Assembly: GCF_013408335.1 (NCBI RefSeq)
Contig: NZ_JACBZR010000001.1
Span: 3,945,501 to 4,009,500 of the forward strand
Source: Nocardioides panzhihuensis
GTDB lineage: Bacteria > Actinomycetota > Actinomycetes > Propionibacteriales > Nocardioidaceae
Direction of reading: 5' to 3'
DNA: 64,000 bases
Of the stretch, positions 1-8,410 are shown piece by piece (position 1 is the stretch's first letter; each line of letters opens with the position of its first letter). The notes below the pieces were generated by a model. That model saw nothing but the letters and a program-made list of their open reading frames with translations. It had not been told where the DNA came from and searched no databases. The position numbers and the translations under genes are program-made.

Positions 1-2
1 CC

Positions 3-1439
3 CGCACCGGGAAGTGGAAGGCCTGGCTCGTGGTCGGCGCCGCGCTGATCGTCGGCGGGCTGGGCATGCTCGGCACGATCCGCTACGACACCGAGTACTG
101 GCACGTCGCCGTCTTCATGGCGGTTCTCGGCCTGGGTGTCGGTATGACGATGCAGAACCTGGTCCTCTCCACGCAGAACCAGGTCGCACCCGCCGACCTC
201 GGCGCCGCCAGCTCGATGGTGACGTTCTTCCGCAGCCTCGGCGGCGCGATGGGCGTCTCCGCGCTCGGCGCCCTGATGGCCAACCGGATCGGCGACTACG
301 TCAAGGACGGTCTGGCCGACCTGGGACCGCGGTACGCCGCGATGGCCCAGGGCACCTCGGGCGAGATCCCCGACATGGACAAGATCCCGGAGCCGCTGCG
401 GACCGTGCTCGAGAGTGCGTACGGCCACGGCATCGCCGACATCTTCCTGGTGGCCGCGGCGGCAGCAGTCGTCGCGCTCGTGTTCGTGGTGTTCATCAAG
501 GAGGTGCCGTTGAAGACCAAGGGCGGGCTCGCCCAGGCTGCCGAGGAGGCGACCGGCGTCGACGGGCCTGCGGCTGTCGCCGAGGCCGTCGCCGGGGTGC
601 CCGAGCAACACCCGGCCGACAACCCCGCTCCGGCCGCATCCACTCCCGCATCCACTCCCGCATCCACTCCGGCCGGCAACGGGATCGCGCTGCACGGGTT
701 CGTCCGAGGCGCCGGCAGCGTCCCGGTCTCGCACGCCGCCGTCACGCTGATCTCGCTGGCGGGACGTCAGCTCGGCCGGTCGGTCGCCCACGCCGACGGC
801 TCCTACGCGGTGGACGCACCCGGCTCGGGGACATACGTCCTGATCGCCTCGGCCGACGGCTTCCAGCCGCAGGCGTCGACGGTGGTCGTGGGCGGCGAGC
901 CGGTGGCGTACGACCTCCTGCTCAGCGGCACGACGGGCCTCAAGGGCATCGTGCGCAGCGGCGAGGACGGCGCGCCGGTCCAGGGTGCGATGGTGATCGT
1001 GACCGACGTACGTGGCGACCTGCTCTCCACCGGAACGACCGTCGCCGACGGCACCTTCTTCGTCAACGAGCTGGTCCCGGGACCAGCCACGGTCGCGGTC
1101 AACGCCGAGGGCTACCGCCCGCACGCCGTGCCGATCGAGATCGGCGCGACCGGGGTCACCCGGGTCGAGGTGGAGCTGGTCACCGGCGCCCGGCTGACCG
1201 GAGTCGTCAAGGCCGCGCTCGGCCCTCTCGCAGACGCCCGGGTGACGCTGGTCGACGCGGCCGGCAACGTGGTCGGGACCGCGACGACGGGCGCGGACGG
1301 GGCGTACGCCTTCGCCGATCTCGACGGTGGGGAGTACACGGTCCTGGCGACCAGCTATCCCCCGGCGGCCAGCGCGGTGAGCCTCACCGGCCACGGCGTC
1401 GACGGCCACGAGATCCTCCTCTCCCACCCCGAGGACTGA
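3..1439 (+). CDS. DHA2-family MFS exporter, C-terminal part, fused to three carboxypeptidase-regulatory-like domains (5' end outside window)
   Basis: The reading frame is open from the first bases (RTGKWKAWLVVGAA), so the start lies upstream of the window. The first ~160 visible residues hold the last membrane segments of a 14-TM drug:H+ antiporter of the EmrB/QacA type, including the family-typical stretch STQNQVAPADLGAASS. A Pro/Ala/Ser/Thr linker with a 12-nt tandem repeat follows. Then come three beta-sandwich domains of the CarboxypepD_reg type (about visible residues 216-300, 302-385 and 388-465), each with the DGxY/DGxF...GxYxVxA signature. In 14-TM exporters the C-terminus is cytoplasmic, so these domains probably face the cytosol. 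The gene ends 6 bp before the YceI gene, suggesting an operon. Substrate is unknown. Confidence 0.85.
   Translation, partial: RTGKWKAWLVVGAALIVGGLGMLGTIRYDTEYWHVAVFMAVLGLGVGMTMQNLVLSTQNQVAPADLGAASSMVTFFRSLGGAMGVSALGALMANRIGDYVKDGLADLGPRYAAMAQGTSGEIPDMDKIPEPLRTVLESAYGHGIADIFLVAAAAAVVALVFVVFIKEVPLKTKGGLAQAAEEATGVDGPAAVAEAVAGVPEQHPADNPAPAASTPASTPASTPAGNGIALHGFVRGAGSVPVSHAAVTLISLAGRQLGRSVAHADGSYAVDAPGSGTYVLIASADGFQPQASTVVVGGEPVAYDLLLSGTTGLKGIVRSGEDGAPVQGAMVIVTDVRGDLLSTGTTVADGTFFVNELVPGPATVAVNAEGYRPHAVPIEIGATGVTRVEVELVTGARLTGVVKAALGPLADARVTLVDAAGNVVGTATTGADGAYAFADLDGGEYTVLATSYPPAASAVSLTGHGVDGHEILLSHPED
636..671 (+). repeat. 12-nt tandem repeat in the exporter linker
   Basis: The unit gcatccactccc occurs three times (the last copy ends in g). 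It encodes an in-frame Ala-Ser-Thr-Pro linker between the membrane part and the first regulatory-like domain. Such in-frame repeats change copy number easily without breaking the frame. Confidence 0.85.
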
Positions 1440-1445
1440 TCCGCG

Positions 1446-2264
1446 ATGGCACTGACCGCACAGATCCGCACCCGCGACGGCTGGGCCGTGGCGCACGCGG
1501 TCGTCACCCTCACCGACACGGCCGGCGGTCAGGTGCTGCGCGCCGAGGCCGACGAGGACGGTGTCGTCACCGACGGCACCGTCCTCGCCCCCGGGCCGTA
1601 CGTCGCGATCATCACCGCGATCGGGTGGTCCCCCACCGCGGCGACGGCGATCGTCACCGCCTCGGGATCGGCCGCGCTCGGCACGATCACGCTGTCCCGA
1701 CAGGGAGACACCTCGCTCCCGGCCCCGGGGCCGTGGACGATCGACCCCGCCCACTCCACCGTCGGCGCGGTCGCACAGCACCTGGGCATCTCCAGCGTGC
1801 GCGGACGGTTCACCGACTTCAGCGGGGTCGTCGAGATCGCCCCGGACCATCTGGAGAAGTCACGCGTCGAGGCGGTCATCCGAGCCGCCTCGATCGACAC
1901 CGGCAATCGGATGCGCGACGAGCATCTTCGCAGCGCCGACTTCCTCGACGTCGAGGCCTCTCCCGAGATCGTCTACCGCTCCACCGGTCTCACCCCGGCC
2001 GGATCGGACCGCTGGACCGTCCACGGGGACCTCTCGATGCACGGCCAAACCCGCACGGTCGACCTCGAGGTCGCCTACCTCGGCACCGGACCGGACGCCT
2101 GGGGCGGCACCCGGGCCGCCTTCCGCGCGGCCGCCCAGCTGCGGCGCGAGGACTTCGCGATGAGCTACAACCAGGCCGTCGCCGCCGGTATAGCCGCCAT
2201 CGGCACGACCCTCAAGGTTGAGCTGGACATCCAGGCCGTCCAGGGCGAGACGCTGCCAACCTGA
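1446..2264 (+). CDS. YceI-family protein with N-terminal carboxypeptidase-regulatory-like domain
   Basis: The 272-residue protein starts MALTAQIRTRDGWAV, with no signal peptide. Residues 1-85 form one CarboxypepD_reg-like domain like the three at the end of the upstream exporter. From PWTIDPAHSTVGAVAQHLGIS onward it is a YceI domain (lipocalin-like barrel that binds polyisoprenoids in characterised members). Typical YceI features are DPAHS near the start, FTDFSG, and the SIDTGNRMRDEHLRSADFLD block. Many YceI proteins are periplasmic; the lack of a signal peptide suggests a cytoplasmic form. It lies 6 bp after the exporter gene, so the two are probably co-transcribed. A role in carrying or sensing an isoprenoid-like ligand for the exporter is inference. 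Confidence 0.9.
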   Translation: MALTAQIRTRDGWAVAHAVVTLTDTAGGQVLRAEADEDGVVTDGTVLAPGPYVAIITAIGWSPTAATAIVTASGSAALGTITLSRQGDTSLPAPGPWTIDPAHSTVGAVAQHLGISSVRGRFTDFSGVVEIAPDHLEKSRVEAVIRAASIDTGNRMRDEHLRSADFLDVEASPEIVYRSTGLTPAGSDRWTVHGDLSMHGQTRTVDLEVAYLGTGPDAWGGTRAAFRAAAQLRREDFAMSYNQAVAAGIAAIGTTLKVELDIQAVQGETLPT

Positions 2265-2357
2265 GCCGAGACGTCACCCGCGTCGGCCGAGTTGGCAATG
2301 CGGTGCCAACTCGGCCGACGTACGTGACGCCTCGGCCGACGGGGGTGACGCCTCGGC
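2265..2357. repeat. Large imperfect palindrome plus extra half-unit (dispersed repeat family 1)
   Basis: A perfect 17-bp inverted repeat (2281-2297 and 2304-2320, loop atgcgg) is the core of a longer imperfect palindrome with ~33-nt arms (2265-2297 / 2304-2336). A further unit, containing gggggtgacgcctcggc, follows at 2337-2357. The 21-nt unit recurs, with one mismatch to the best copy, inside the benC-FCD-benD gene at 20252-20293. The hairpin could also terminate transcription from the YceI operon, but no U-tract follows. Confidence 0.8.
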
Positions 2358-2402
2358 ATTCTTATTACCGCCGGGCGACTGAGACTCTGCGAATATGAGT
2401 GC

Positions 2403-3299
2403 ATGGAGCTGCGCCATCTTCGTTACTTCGTCGCGGTCGCCGAGGAGCGCCACTTCGGCCGGGCGGCCGCGCGGCTCCACATGGCGCAGCCACCGTTGTC
2501 GCAGCAGATCCGGCAGCTCGAGGCCGAGCTCGGGCTGACCCTGCTCACCCGGACGACGCGACGGGTCGACCTGACCCCGGCAGGGGCGGCGTACCTGGAA
2601 CGGACGCGGGAGATCCTCGGCGCCGTGGACGCCGCCGCCCACGAGGCGGCCAGCATCGCCTCGGGTCGGCGCGGACGCCTGCTGATCGGATGCGTCGGGT
2701 CGGCGACGTACTCGCTGCTCCCGGCCCTCGCCCGCACCCTGCGCGCCGAGCTGCCCGAGGTCGAGTTCGGCTTCCGGGGCGAGATGCTCTCGCCGGACCA
2801 GGCCGCGGCGCTCACCGACGGCACCCTCGACCTCGGCCTGCTCCGGCCCCTGCCCACGGGCAACTCCGGGGGCCCCGGCCTCTCGATCACCCACCTCCGC
2901 CAGGAGAGCCTGCTGGTGGCGATGCCCAAGGACCACCGGTTCGCCGGCCGTCGTCGCGTACGCATCGCCGATCTCGACGGCGAAGGCCTCGTCATCCATG
3001 CCGGCAGCGGCCGCTCGGCGATGAACGCGACGATCCAGGGCCTCTTCGACTCCGCCAGGATCCGCACCCACATCGCCCACGAGGTCGCCGAGACCTCCAC
3101 CCTGGTCACGTTCGTGGCCGCCGGTCTCGGGGTCGCCATCGTGCCCGAGCCGACCGCGGCCCTCGCCGTCCCCGGCGTCGTCTACGTCCCCCTCACCGGC
3201 ACCCCCGGCGTCGAGCTCGTCGCCGCGACCCGCGCCGGTGAGGAAAGCCCGCTGCTCGACCGGGCGCTGGCCCTCCTGGCGAGTCTCAGCGCCGACTAG
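2403..3299 (+). CDS. LysR-family transcriptional regulator
   Basis: The 298-residue protein has an N-terminal LysR helix-turn-helix (MELRHLRYFVAVAEERHFGRAAARLHMAQP, residues 1-60) and a LysR substrate-binding domain (about 90-295). The MELRHLRYF start and AQPPLSQQIRQLE helix are typical of the BenM/CatR/CbnR branch that responds to aromatic or muconate-type ligands. It is divergent from nothing obvious; its stop overlaps the stop of the AraC gene on the other strand. Because the phenol-hydroxylase and ben/cat genes are nearby, an aromatic effector is plausible but not shown. Confidence 0.9.
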   Translation: MELRHLRYFVAVAEERHFGRAAARLHMAQPPLSQQIRQLEAELGLTLLTRTTRRVDLTPAGAAYLERTREILGAVDAAAHEAASIASGRRGRLLIGCVGSATYSLLPALARTLRAELPEVEFGFRGEMLSPDQAAALTDGTLDLGLLRPLPTGNSGGPGLSITHLRQESLLVAMPKDHRFAGRRRVRIADLDGEGLVIHAGSGRSAMNATIQGLFDSARIRTHIAHEVAETSTLVTFVAAGLGVAIVPEPTAALAVPGVVYVPLTGTPGVELVAATRAGEESPLLDRALALLASLSAD

Positions 3300-4240
3300 C
3301 GACAGCGCAGGGTCTGCGAAGGGGCTACGCCGTAGGCCTGCCGGTAGGCGGCGGCGAAGCGGCCGAGGTGGGTGAAGCCCCAGCGGTAGGCGACCTCGGC
3401 GACCGTGTCGCCGCGGCTGGCGAGCAGGTCGGCGTGGACCCGCTCGAGGCGGATCTCCTGCAGCTTCTGGGTCGGCGTGCGGCCGAGGTAGCGCTGGAAG
3501 CCCTGCTGGAGCCGGCGGATGCCGACGTCGGCCTCGCGGGCCAGGTCGGAGGCGGCCCACTCGCGCGCCGGGTCGGCCTCCATGGCCTCGACGACGCGGG
3601 AGACGATGCGGGGCTGGACGGAGCCGACGGCCGGCTCCTCGGGAAAGCAGGCGGCGACGAAGGCGGCGGTCAAGGTGCCGGCCAGGCGGGTCCTGACCCG
3701 CTCGTCGCCGACAAGGGCCGGGTTGCGCATGGCCTCGGTGCCGAGGGAGCCGAGCAGGCCGATCCAGGCACGGGCACCGTGGCCCCGCAGGTCGAGCTGG
3801 GCGGGCAGCCGGTCGGTGTGCAGGCCGACCAGGGCCGCCACCTCCTCGACCAGATAGTCACGGTCGACCCGCATCCCGACGATCGAGCAGTCGGCCGACC
3901 ACCGCGTCATCTTGGTCGGCCGGTCGGGAGGACACACCGTCGCCTGGCCGTCGAGCGAGAGCACGTGGGCGCCACCGACGTTGGCCTCGAGCACACCGCT
4001 GCGCGGGACGTTGACCGCCCAGGCGCCCGGGTGGTCCGACTCCACCGAGACCTCCGCGCCCCAACCGATCCGGGTCAGCCGGACAGGGCCGAGATCGACC
4101 GCACGCAGCACCGCCGGCCGCGCGGCCCGACCGCGCATGGTCAGGGCATGCGGGAAGTAGGCCCGGGCGACCTCGTCGGAGAAGGTCTCCATGTCTCCGG
4201 ACGCCCCGGACGACGCGGTGAGAGTGCCGGTCACGCTCAT
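3296..4240 (-). CDS. AraC/XylS-family regulator, probable activator of the adjacent hydroxylase genes
   Basis: I chose the ATG at 4240 (MSVTGTLTASSGAS), preceded by an agggggtgg ribosome-binding site; an open frame continues upstream but looks non-coding. The 314-residue protein has an AraC_binding_2-type sensor region (about 30-190) and a C-terminal HTH_18 domain with two helix-turn-helices (about 215-312; DLAREADVGIRRLQQGFQRYLG and TVAEVAYRWGFTHLGRFAAAYR). It diverges from the flavin reductase/hydroxylase pair across a 188-bp gap. Rhodococcus phenol (PheR) and nitrophenol (NphR) hydroxylase loci use the same layout, with an AraC/XylS activator. The effector is probably a phenol, by analogy. 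Confidence 0.88.
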   Translation of the reverse strand: MSVTGTLTASSGASGDMETFSDEVARAYFPHALTMRGRAARPAVLRAVDLGPVRLTRIGWGAEVSVESDHPGAWAVNVPRSGVLEANVGGAHVLSLDGQATVCPPDRPTKMTRWSADCSIVGMRVDRDYLVEEVAALVGLHTDRLPAQLDLRGHGARAWIGLLGSLGTEAMRNPALVGDERVRTRLAGTLTAAFVAACFPEEPAVGSVQPRIVSRVVEAMEADPAREWAASDLAREADVGIRRLQQGFQRYLGRTPTQKLQEIRLERVHADLLASRGDTVAEVAYRWGFTHLGRFAAAYRQAYGVAPSQTLRCR

Positions 4241-4428
4241 CTGCCACCCCCTAGTGACGTCCTTCACATTAACAGCGCAACCGCCCGTCGCCGAGAGCGT
4301 ACGGAAACCGTGTGCGCAATCCGGACAGCCCGTTCGCCGAGCGGATCGCCGCCCTCGTGATCCGGATCTAGCGTCGTCCTCCAACGTGATCGCCGCCACA
4401 TCTCGCGGCCCGACGAAGGAGGAGCTCC

Positions 4429-5004
4429 ATGGACCCACGCACCCTGCGGTCGACCTTCGGCCGCTTCGCGACCGGTGTCACCGTGATCACCTGCCGCACC
4501 CCTGACGGCGCGCACCACGGCGCGACGGTGACGGCCTTCACGCCGATCTCGCTCGACCCGCCCCTGGTTCAGGTCGCTCTGACTCGTACGTCCAAGGCGG
4601 CCGCCTACCTCGATGGCGCCGCCTTCGCGGTCAACGTGCTCGCGGCGGACCAGAGCGACGTCGCCATGCACTTCGCCGGACGCCCCAGCAGCGACCAGCT
4701 CCCCTGGCGCGAGGGCGTCACGGCGCCACGACTCGGCGGGACGGCGGCGACGCTGGTCTGCCGTCCGTGGCGTGCCGACGACGGCGGGGACCACCTGCTG
4801 TTCCTCGGAGAGGTCGTCGAGGTGATCACCACCGACCGAAAGCCGCTGCTCTTCCACGACAGCGCCTTCCACCAGATCGGCAACCCCACCTCCGAGGTCG
4901 TCTGGCTCGGCTGCCAGGACGACCCGAACACCGGCTGGTTCGACGCGACCTCGTCGTTCACCGCCATCGCGGCTCCCGCGATCCCGCGGTCCACCCACTA
5001 CTGA
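4429..5004 (+). CDS. Flavin reductase component of two-component aromatic hydroxylase
   Basis: The 191-residue protein belongs to the flavin-reductase/HpaC-like FMN-binding split-barrel family, shown by [12 protein letters not shown] near the start and [17 protein letters not shown]. Such enzymes use NAD(P)H to make free reduced FAD for a partner monooxygenase. A strong gaaggaggag ribosome-binding site precedes the ATG. The oxygenase gene starts 35 bp downstream. A candidate -10 element tagcgt sits at 4369-4374. The pair corresponds to PheA2/PheA1 or NphA2/NphA1 of Rhodococcus; phenol is favoured because catechol genes lie nearby, but the substrate cannot be fixed from sequence. Confidence 0.9.
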   Translation: MDPRTLRSTFGRFATGVTVITCRTPDGAHHGATVTAFTPISLDPPLVQVALTRTSKAAAYLDGAAFAVNVLAADQSDVAMHFAGRPSSDQLPWREGVTAPRLGGTAATLVCRPWRADDGGDHLLFLGEVVEVITTDRKPLLFHDSAFHQIGNPTSEVVWLGCQDDPNTGWFDATSSFTAIAAPAIPRSTHY

Positions 5005-5039
5005 TGCCAACCCCGATATCCAGACCAAGGAGAGACACG

Positions 5040-6623
5040 ATGACCGACACCCTCGCCCCCGAGTCCCTGCCCGACGGCCCTCCGACCGTCAACCCGGCCG
5101 CCGGCTCACCGGTCAACCAGCAGACCAACTTCGCCTCCCGGCCGATGACCGGCGACGAGTACATCGAGAGCCTGCGCGACGGCCGCGAGATCTACCTGCA
5201 CGGCGAGCGGGTCGAGGACGTCACCACGCACCCGGCCTTCCGCAACCCGGTGCGGATGACGGCGCGCCTCTACGACGCGCTCCACACCGGACCGCACGTC
5301 GATGAGCTCACCGTGCCGACCGACACCGGCAACGGCGGCGTCACGATGCCGTTCTTCAAGACCCCGACCTCCTCGGCCGACCTGCTCAAGGAACGCGACG
5401 CGATCGCGCGCTGGGCCCGGATGACCTACGGCTGGATGGGCCGCTCCCCCGACTACAAGGCCAGCTTCCTCGGCACCCTGCACGCAAACAAGGAGCTCTA
5501 CGCCCCGTTCCAGGACAACGCCGAGCGTTGGTACCGCGAGTCCCAGGAGAAGGTCCTCTACTGGAACCACGCGATCATCAACCCGCCGGTCGACCGCCAG
5601 CTGCCGCCGGACGAGGTCGGCGACGTCTACATGAAGGTCGAGAAGGAGACCGACGCCGGCCTGATCGTCTCCGGCGCGAAGGTGGTCGCGACCGGCAGCG
5701 CGATCACCAACTACAACTTCATCGCCCACTACGGCCTGCCGATCCGCAAGAAGCAGTTCGCGCTGATCTGCACCGTCCCCATGGACGCTCCCGGCATCAA
5801 GCTGATCTGCCGCTCCTCCTACACCGAGCAGGCCGCGAAGAACGGCGAGCCGTTCGACTATCCGCTGTCGAGCCGGATGGACGAGAACGACACCATCTTC
5901 ATCTTCGACAAGGTGCTCGTGCCCTGGGAGAACGTCTTCATGTACGGCGACGTGGACCGGATCAACTCCTTCTTCCCGCAGTCAGGGTTCCTGCCGCGGT
6001 TCACCTTCCAGGGCTGCACGCGCCTGGCCGTCAAGCTCGACTTCATCGCCGGCCTGCTGATGAAGGCGCTCGACGCCACCGGCTCGGGTGGCTTCCGCGG
6101 CGTACAGACCCGGGTGGGTGAGGTGATCGGCTGGCGCAACCTGTTCTGGTCGCTGACCGAGTCGATGGCCCGCGACCCCGAGCCATGGGTCGGCGACGCT
6201 GTCATCCCGAAGCTCGAGTACGGCCTGACGTACCGGATGTTCATGATCCACGGCTATCCGCGGGTCAAGGAGATCATCGAGCAGGACGTCGCCTCCGGGC
6301 TGATCTACCTGCCCTCGGGCGCCGCCGACTTCAAGAGCCCCGAGGTCCGGCCCTACCTGGACAAGTACGTCCGTGGCTCCAACGGCATCACCGCCGTCGA
6401 GCGCGTCAAGGTCATGAAGGCGCTGTGGGACTCGATCGGCTCCGAGTTCGGCGGGCGTCACGAGCTCTACGAGCGCAACTACTCCGGCAACCACGAGAAC
6501 GTGAAGGCCGAGCTCCTCTTCGCCGCCCAGAACCGGGGCGGGGTAGACGCGATGAAGGGTCTGGCTGACGAGTTCTTGGCCGAGTACGACCTGGACGGCT
6601 GGACCGTGCCCGACCTGTTCTGA
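5040..6623 (+). CDS. Flavin-dependent aromatic hydroxylase, oxygenase component (HpaB/PheA1 family)
   Basis: The 527-residue protein is a member of the 4-hydroxyphenylacetate 3-hydroxylase large-component family (acyl-CoA-dehydrogenase fold). The family-typical N-terminal sequence is [25 protein letters not shown]; the core shows [12 protein letters not shown] and [22 protein letters not shown]. The ATG at 5040 follows aaggagag; the frame upstream overlaps the reductase gene and was not used. It uses reduced FAD from the upstream reductase to insert an ortho hydroxyl into a phenolic ring. With the AraC regulator and nearby catechol pathway, phenol to catechol is the leading guess; 4-hydroxyphenylacetate or nitrophenol are alternatives. 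Confidence 0.9.
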   Translation: MTDTLAPESLPDGPPTVNPAAGSPVNQQTNFASRPMTGDEYIESLRDGREIYLHGERVEDVTTHPAFRNPVRMTARLYDALHTGPHVDELTVPTDTGNGGVTMPFFKTPTSSADLLKERDAIARWARMTYGWMGRSPDYKASFLGTLHANKELYAPFQDNAERWYRESQEKVLYWNHAIINPPVDRQLPPDEVGDVYMKVEKETDAGLIVSGAKVVATGSAITNYNFIAHYGLPIRKKQFALICTVPMDAPGIKLICRSSYTEQAAKNGEPFDYPLSSRMDENDTIFIFDKVLVPWENVFMYGDVDRINSFFPQSGFLPRFTFQGCTRLAVKLDFIAGLLMKALDATGSGGFRGVQTRVGEVIGWRNLFWSLTESMARDPEPWVGDAVIPKLEYGLTYRMFMIHGYPRVKEIIEQDVASGLIYLPSGAADFKSPEVRPYLDKYVRGSNGITAVERVKVMKALWDSIGSEFGGRHELYERNYSGNHENVKAELLFAAQNRGGVDAMKGLADEFLAEYDLDGWTVPDLF

Positions 6624-6636
6624 CCTGCTCCATCCC

Positions 6637-6674
6637 GCTGAGGGCGACGCCTCGATCGCGGCGTCGCCCTCAGC
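6637..6674. terminator. Bidirectional hairpin terminator after the hydroxylase gene
   Basis: A perfect 15-bp inverted repeat (6637-6651 and 6660-6674, arm gctgagggcgacgcc) with an 8-nt loop lies between the hydroxylase stop and the convergent small membrane-protein gene. It overlaps the last bases of the latter. There is no clear T-run, as is common in high-GC actinobacteria. Confidence 0.7.
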
Positions 6675-7005
6675 GCAGCACGAACCAGAGACCGACGACG
6701 GAGGGCACGATCCCGAGGATCAGCCACGGCGTGATCGGGCTGCGACGGTGGATGAGGAAGCCGCCGGCCAGACCGAGCACCCCGAAGGCCGCCGCGATGA
6801 CGCACAGCCCGATCCGTGAGGTCTGGTAGGCCGGATCGATCGCCACCGCCGCGATGACCAGCCCGACCACCAGGTGGGCGACCGTGAACACGACGAGCAC
6901 GGAGGCGACCCACTGCTGCACGTGCGTGAGCGACTTGTCGTTGACGGTCCGGATCGGGTTGTCCGGGTCCATCAGGTGGCGTGGTCGTCGCGGTTGCTCG
7001 TTCAC
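6670..7005 (-). CDS. Small membrane protein of unknown function (about three TM segments)
   Basis: I do not recognise the family. The frame encodes three hydrophobic segments: WVASVLVVFTVAHLVVGLV, IGLCVIAAAFGVLGLAGGF and WLILGIVPSVVGLWFV. The start is uncertain. A GTG at 7005 (VNEQPRRPRHLMDPDNP) gives 111 residues; an ATG further upstream (7038) would overlap the operator of the divergent marR-like gene, and the internal ATG (MDPDNPIRTVNDKS) is another option. No convincing ribosome-binding site separates them. The gene is divergent from the OhrR-like regulator and shares its short promoter region, so it may be under that regulator's control. Confidence 0.6.
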   Translation of the reverse strand: MNEQPRRPRHLMDPDNPIRTVNDKSLTHVQQWVASVLVVFTVAHLVVGLVIAAVAIDPAYQTSRIGLCVIAAAFGVLGLAGGFLIHRRSPITPWLILGIVPSVVGLWFVLR

Positions 7006-7028
7006 AGTCCCATACTTGCAGGACAACC

Positions 7029-7042
7029 GTTTGTGCACAAAC
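7029..7042. promoter_or_regulatory. Perfect 14-bp palindrome, probable MarR/OhrR operator
   Basis: gtttgtgcacaaac is a perfect palindrome 20 bp upstream of the marR-like start and just upstream of the divergent membrane-protein gene. Size, symmetry and position fit an autoregulatory MarR-family operator. No binding data are implied. Confidence 0.6.
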
Positions 7043-7061
7043 TATTGGTACGCTAACTCAC

Positions 7062-7520
7062 ATGCCGACGAAGAAAGATCCGCTCGCGGAGATCGAGAAT
7101 CCGCTGGCGCTCGATCAACAGGTCTGCTTCGGCCTGGCCGTCGCCGCCCGTAGCGTCATCGCTCTCTACCGGCCCCTCCTCGAGCCGTTGGGCCTGACCC
7201 ATCCGCAGTATCTGGTCATGCTGGCCCTCTGGGAGGAGGAGCCGCTCCGCGTCTCCGAGCTGGGCCGGAAGGTCCAGCTCGACCCCGGCACCCTCTCCCC
7301 GCTGCTCAAGCGCCTCGAAGTTCAGGGCTACGTACGCCGCGAGCGCAACAAGTCCGACGAGCGCTCGCTCGCCGTCGTCCTGACCGAGCATGGGCGCGCG
7401 CTCCGCGACGACGCCGAGAAGATCCCGCGCGCGATCGTCGAGCGGCTCGACATGAGCGTCGACGAGCTCATGGAGCTTCACCGCCGGCTGCTGGAGGTGA
7501 TCGCCGCAGCAACTCGATGA
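7062..7520 (+). CDS. MarR-family regulator, OhrR-like
   Basis: The 152-residue winged-helix protein has the MarR core SELGRKVQLDPGTLSPLLKRLEVQGYVRRERNKSDERS. The N-terminal block LDQQVCFGLAVAARS carries a cysteine in the position of the reactive peroxide-sensing Cys of OhrR (typical LDNQLCFALY). This suggests an organic-hydroperoxide or redox switch. No ohr peroxidase gene is in the window; the neighbours are a small membrane protein (divergent) and an SDR (118 bp downstream), so its target may be one of these or lie elsewhere. I used the ATG at 7062; an upstream in-frame start would run through the operator. Confidence 0.85.
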   Translation: MPTKKDPLAEIENPLALDQQVCFGLAVAARSVIALYRPLLEPLGLTHPQYLVMLALWEEEPLRVSELGRKVQLDPGTLSPLLKRLEVQGYVRRERNKSDERSLAVVLTEHGRALRDDAEKIPRAIVERLDMSVDELMELHRRLLEVIAAATR

Positions 7521-7638
7521 GCCACCAAGAGGCATAGATCACCTATGCAAATGGAAGAGGGCGCGCCCCCTCAGCGGTACTTGAATGTTGGATCAAATAG
7601 CGCCCGGGCCCCGCCCCGGACAATGCGAGGAGGAAGAC

Positions 7639-8394
7639 ATGACGTTCGAGAACAAGGTAGCCCTGGTGACCGGAGGCGGTAGCGGACTCGGGGAGGCGAT
7701 CGCGAAGGAGCTCGCCGAACTGGGCGCGAAGGTCGTGATCACCGACATCGACCTCGACGCCGCGACCCGGGTCGCCGAGGAGATCAAGACCGGCGGTGGC
7801 GAGGCGATGCCACTGCGGGCCGACACCTCCATGGCCGAGGACGCAGAGCGCTCGGTCGCCTTCGCCGTCGAGACGTACGGAAAGCTCAACTACGCCGTCA
7901 ACAACGCCGGTATCGGCGGCGCTGCGGCACCGCTGGGCGAGCTGGACACCAGCGACTGGGACCGCGTCATCGGCATCAACCTCTCCGGCGTTGCCTACGG
8001 CCTCCGCTACCAGATCCCCGAGCTGCTCAAGGCGGGCGCCGGCGAGTCCGCCATCGTGAACATGGCCTCGATCCACGGCGAGGTGGCCGCTCCCGGCAAC
8101 GCCGCCTACACCGCGACAAAGCACGCTGTCGTCGGCCTCACCAAGAACGCCGCCGCCGAGTACGGAGCAGCCGGACTGCGGATCAACGCGGTCGGCCCCG
8201 GCTACATCGACACCCCGCTGATCCAGGCCACGGCCGACGACAGCGCTCAGGAGGCCCTGGCCGCCAAGCACCCGCTGGGCCGGCTCGGCCGCCCCGAGGA
8301 GATCGCCACGGTCGTCCGCTTCCTGCTCTCCGAGGACGCCTCGTTCGTCACCGGTGCGTACTGGCTGATCGACGGCGGCTACACCGCGGTCTGA
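7639..8394 (+). CDS. SDR-family NAD(P)-dependent oxidoreductase
   Basis: This is a 251-residue classical short-chain dehydrogenase. Rossmann motif TGGGSGLG lies at residues ~11-18, NNAG in the middle, the catalytic Ser in NMASIHG, and YTATK supplies the Tyr-Lys pair. The C-terminal ITGAYW-like segment reads VTGAYWLIDGG. A strong aggaggaag ribosome-binding site precedes the ATG at 7639. Substrate is unknown. It follows the OhrR-like regulator, separated by a small inverted repeat (gcatag/ctatgc, 7532-7548). Confidence 0.88.
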   Translation: MTFENKVALVTGGGSGLGEAIAKELAELGAKVVITDIDLDAATRVAEEIKTGGGEAMPLRADTSMAEDAERSVAFAVETYGKLNYAVNNAGIGGAAAPLGELDTSDWDRVIGINLSGVAYGLRYQIPELLKAGAGESAIVNMASIHGEVAAPGNAAYTATKHAVVGLTKNAAAEYGAAGLRINAVGPGYIDTPLIQATADDSAQEALAAKHPLGRLGRPEEIATVVRFLLSEDASFVTGAYWLIDGGYTAV

Positions 8395-8410
8395 CCCGGG
8401 CGCTCAACCC

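Noticed and set aside
14..2221. Long alternative frame over the exporter and YceI genes
   Set aside because: Arg-rich shadow with no recognisable segment; the overlapping frames carry clear MFS and YceI motifs.
7532..7548. gcatag/ctatgc inverted repeat after the MarR gene as terminator
   Set aside because: Only 6-bp arms and no T-run; too weak to call as terminator or operator.
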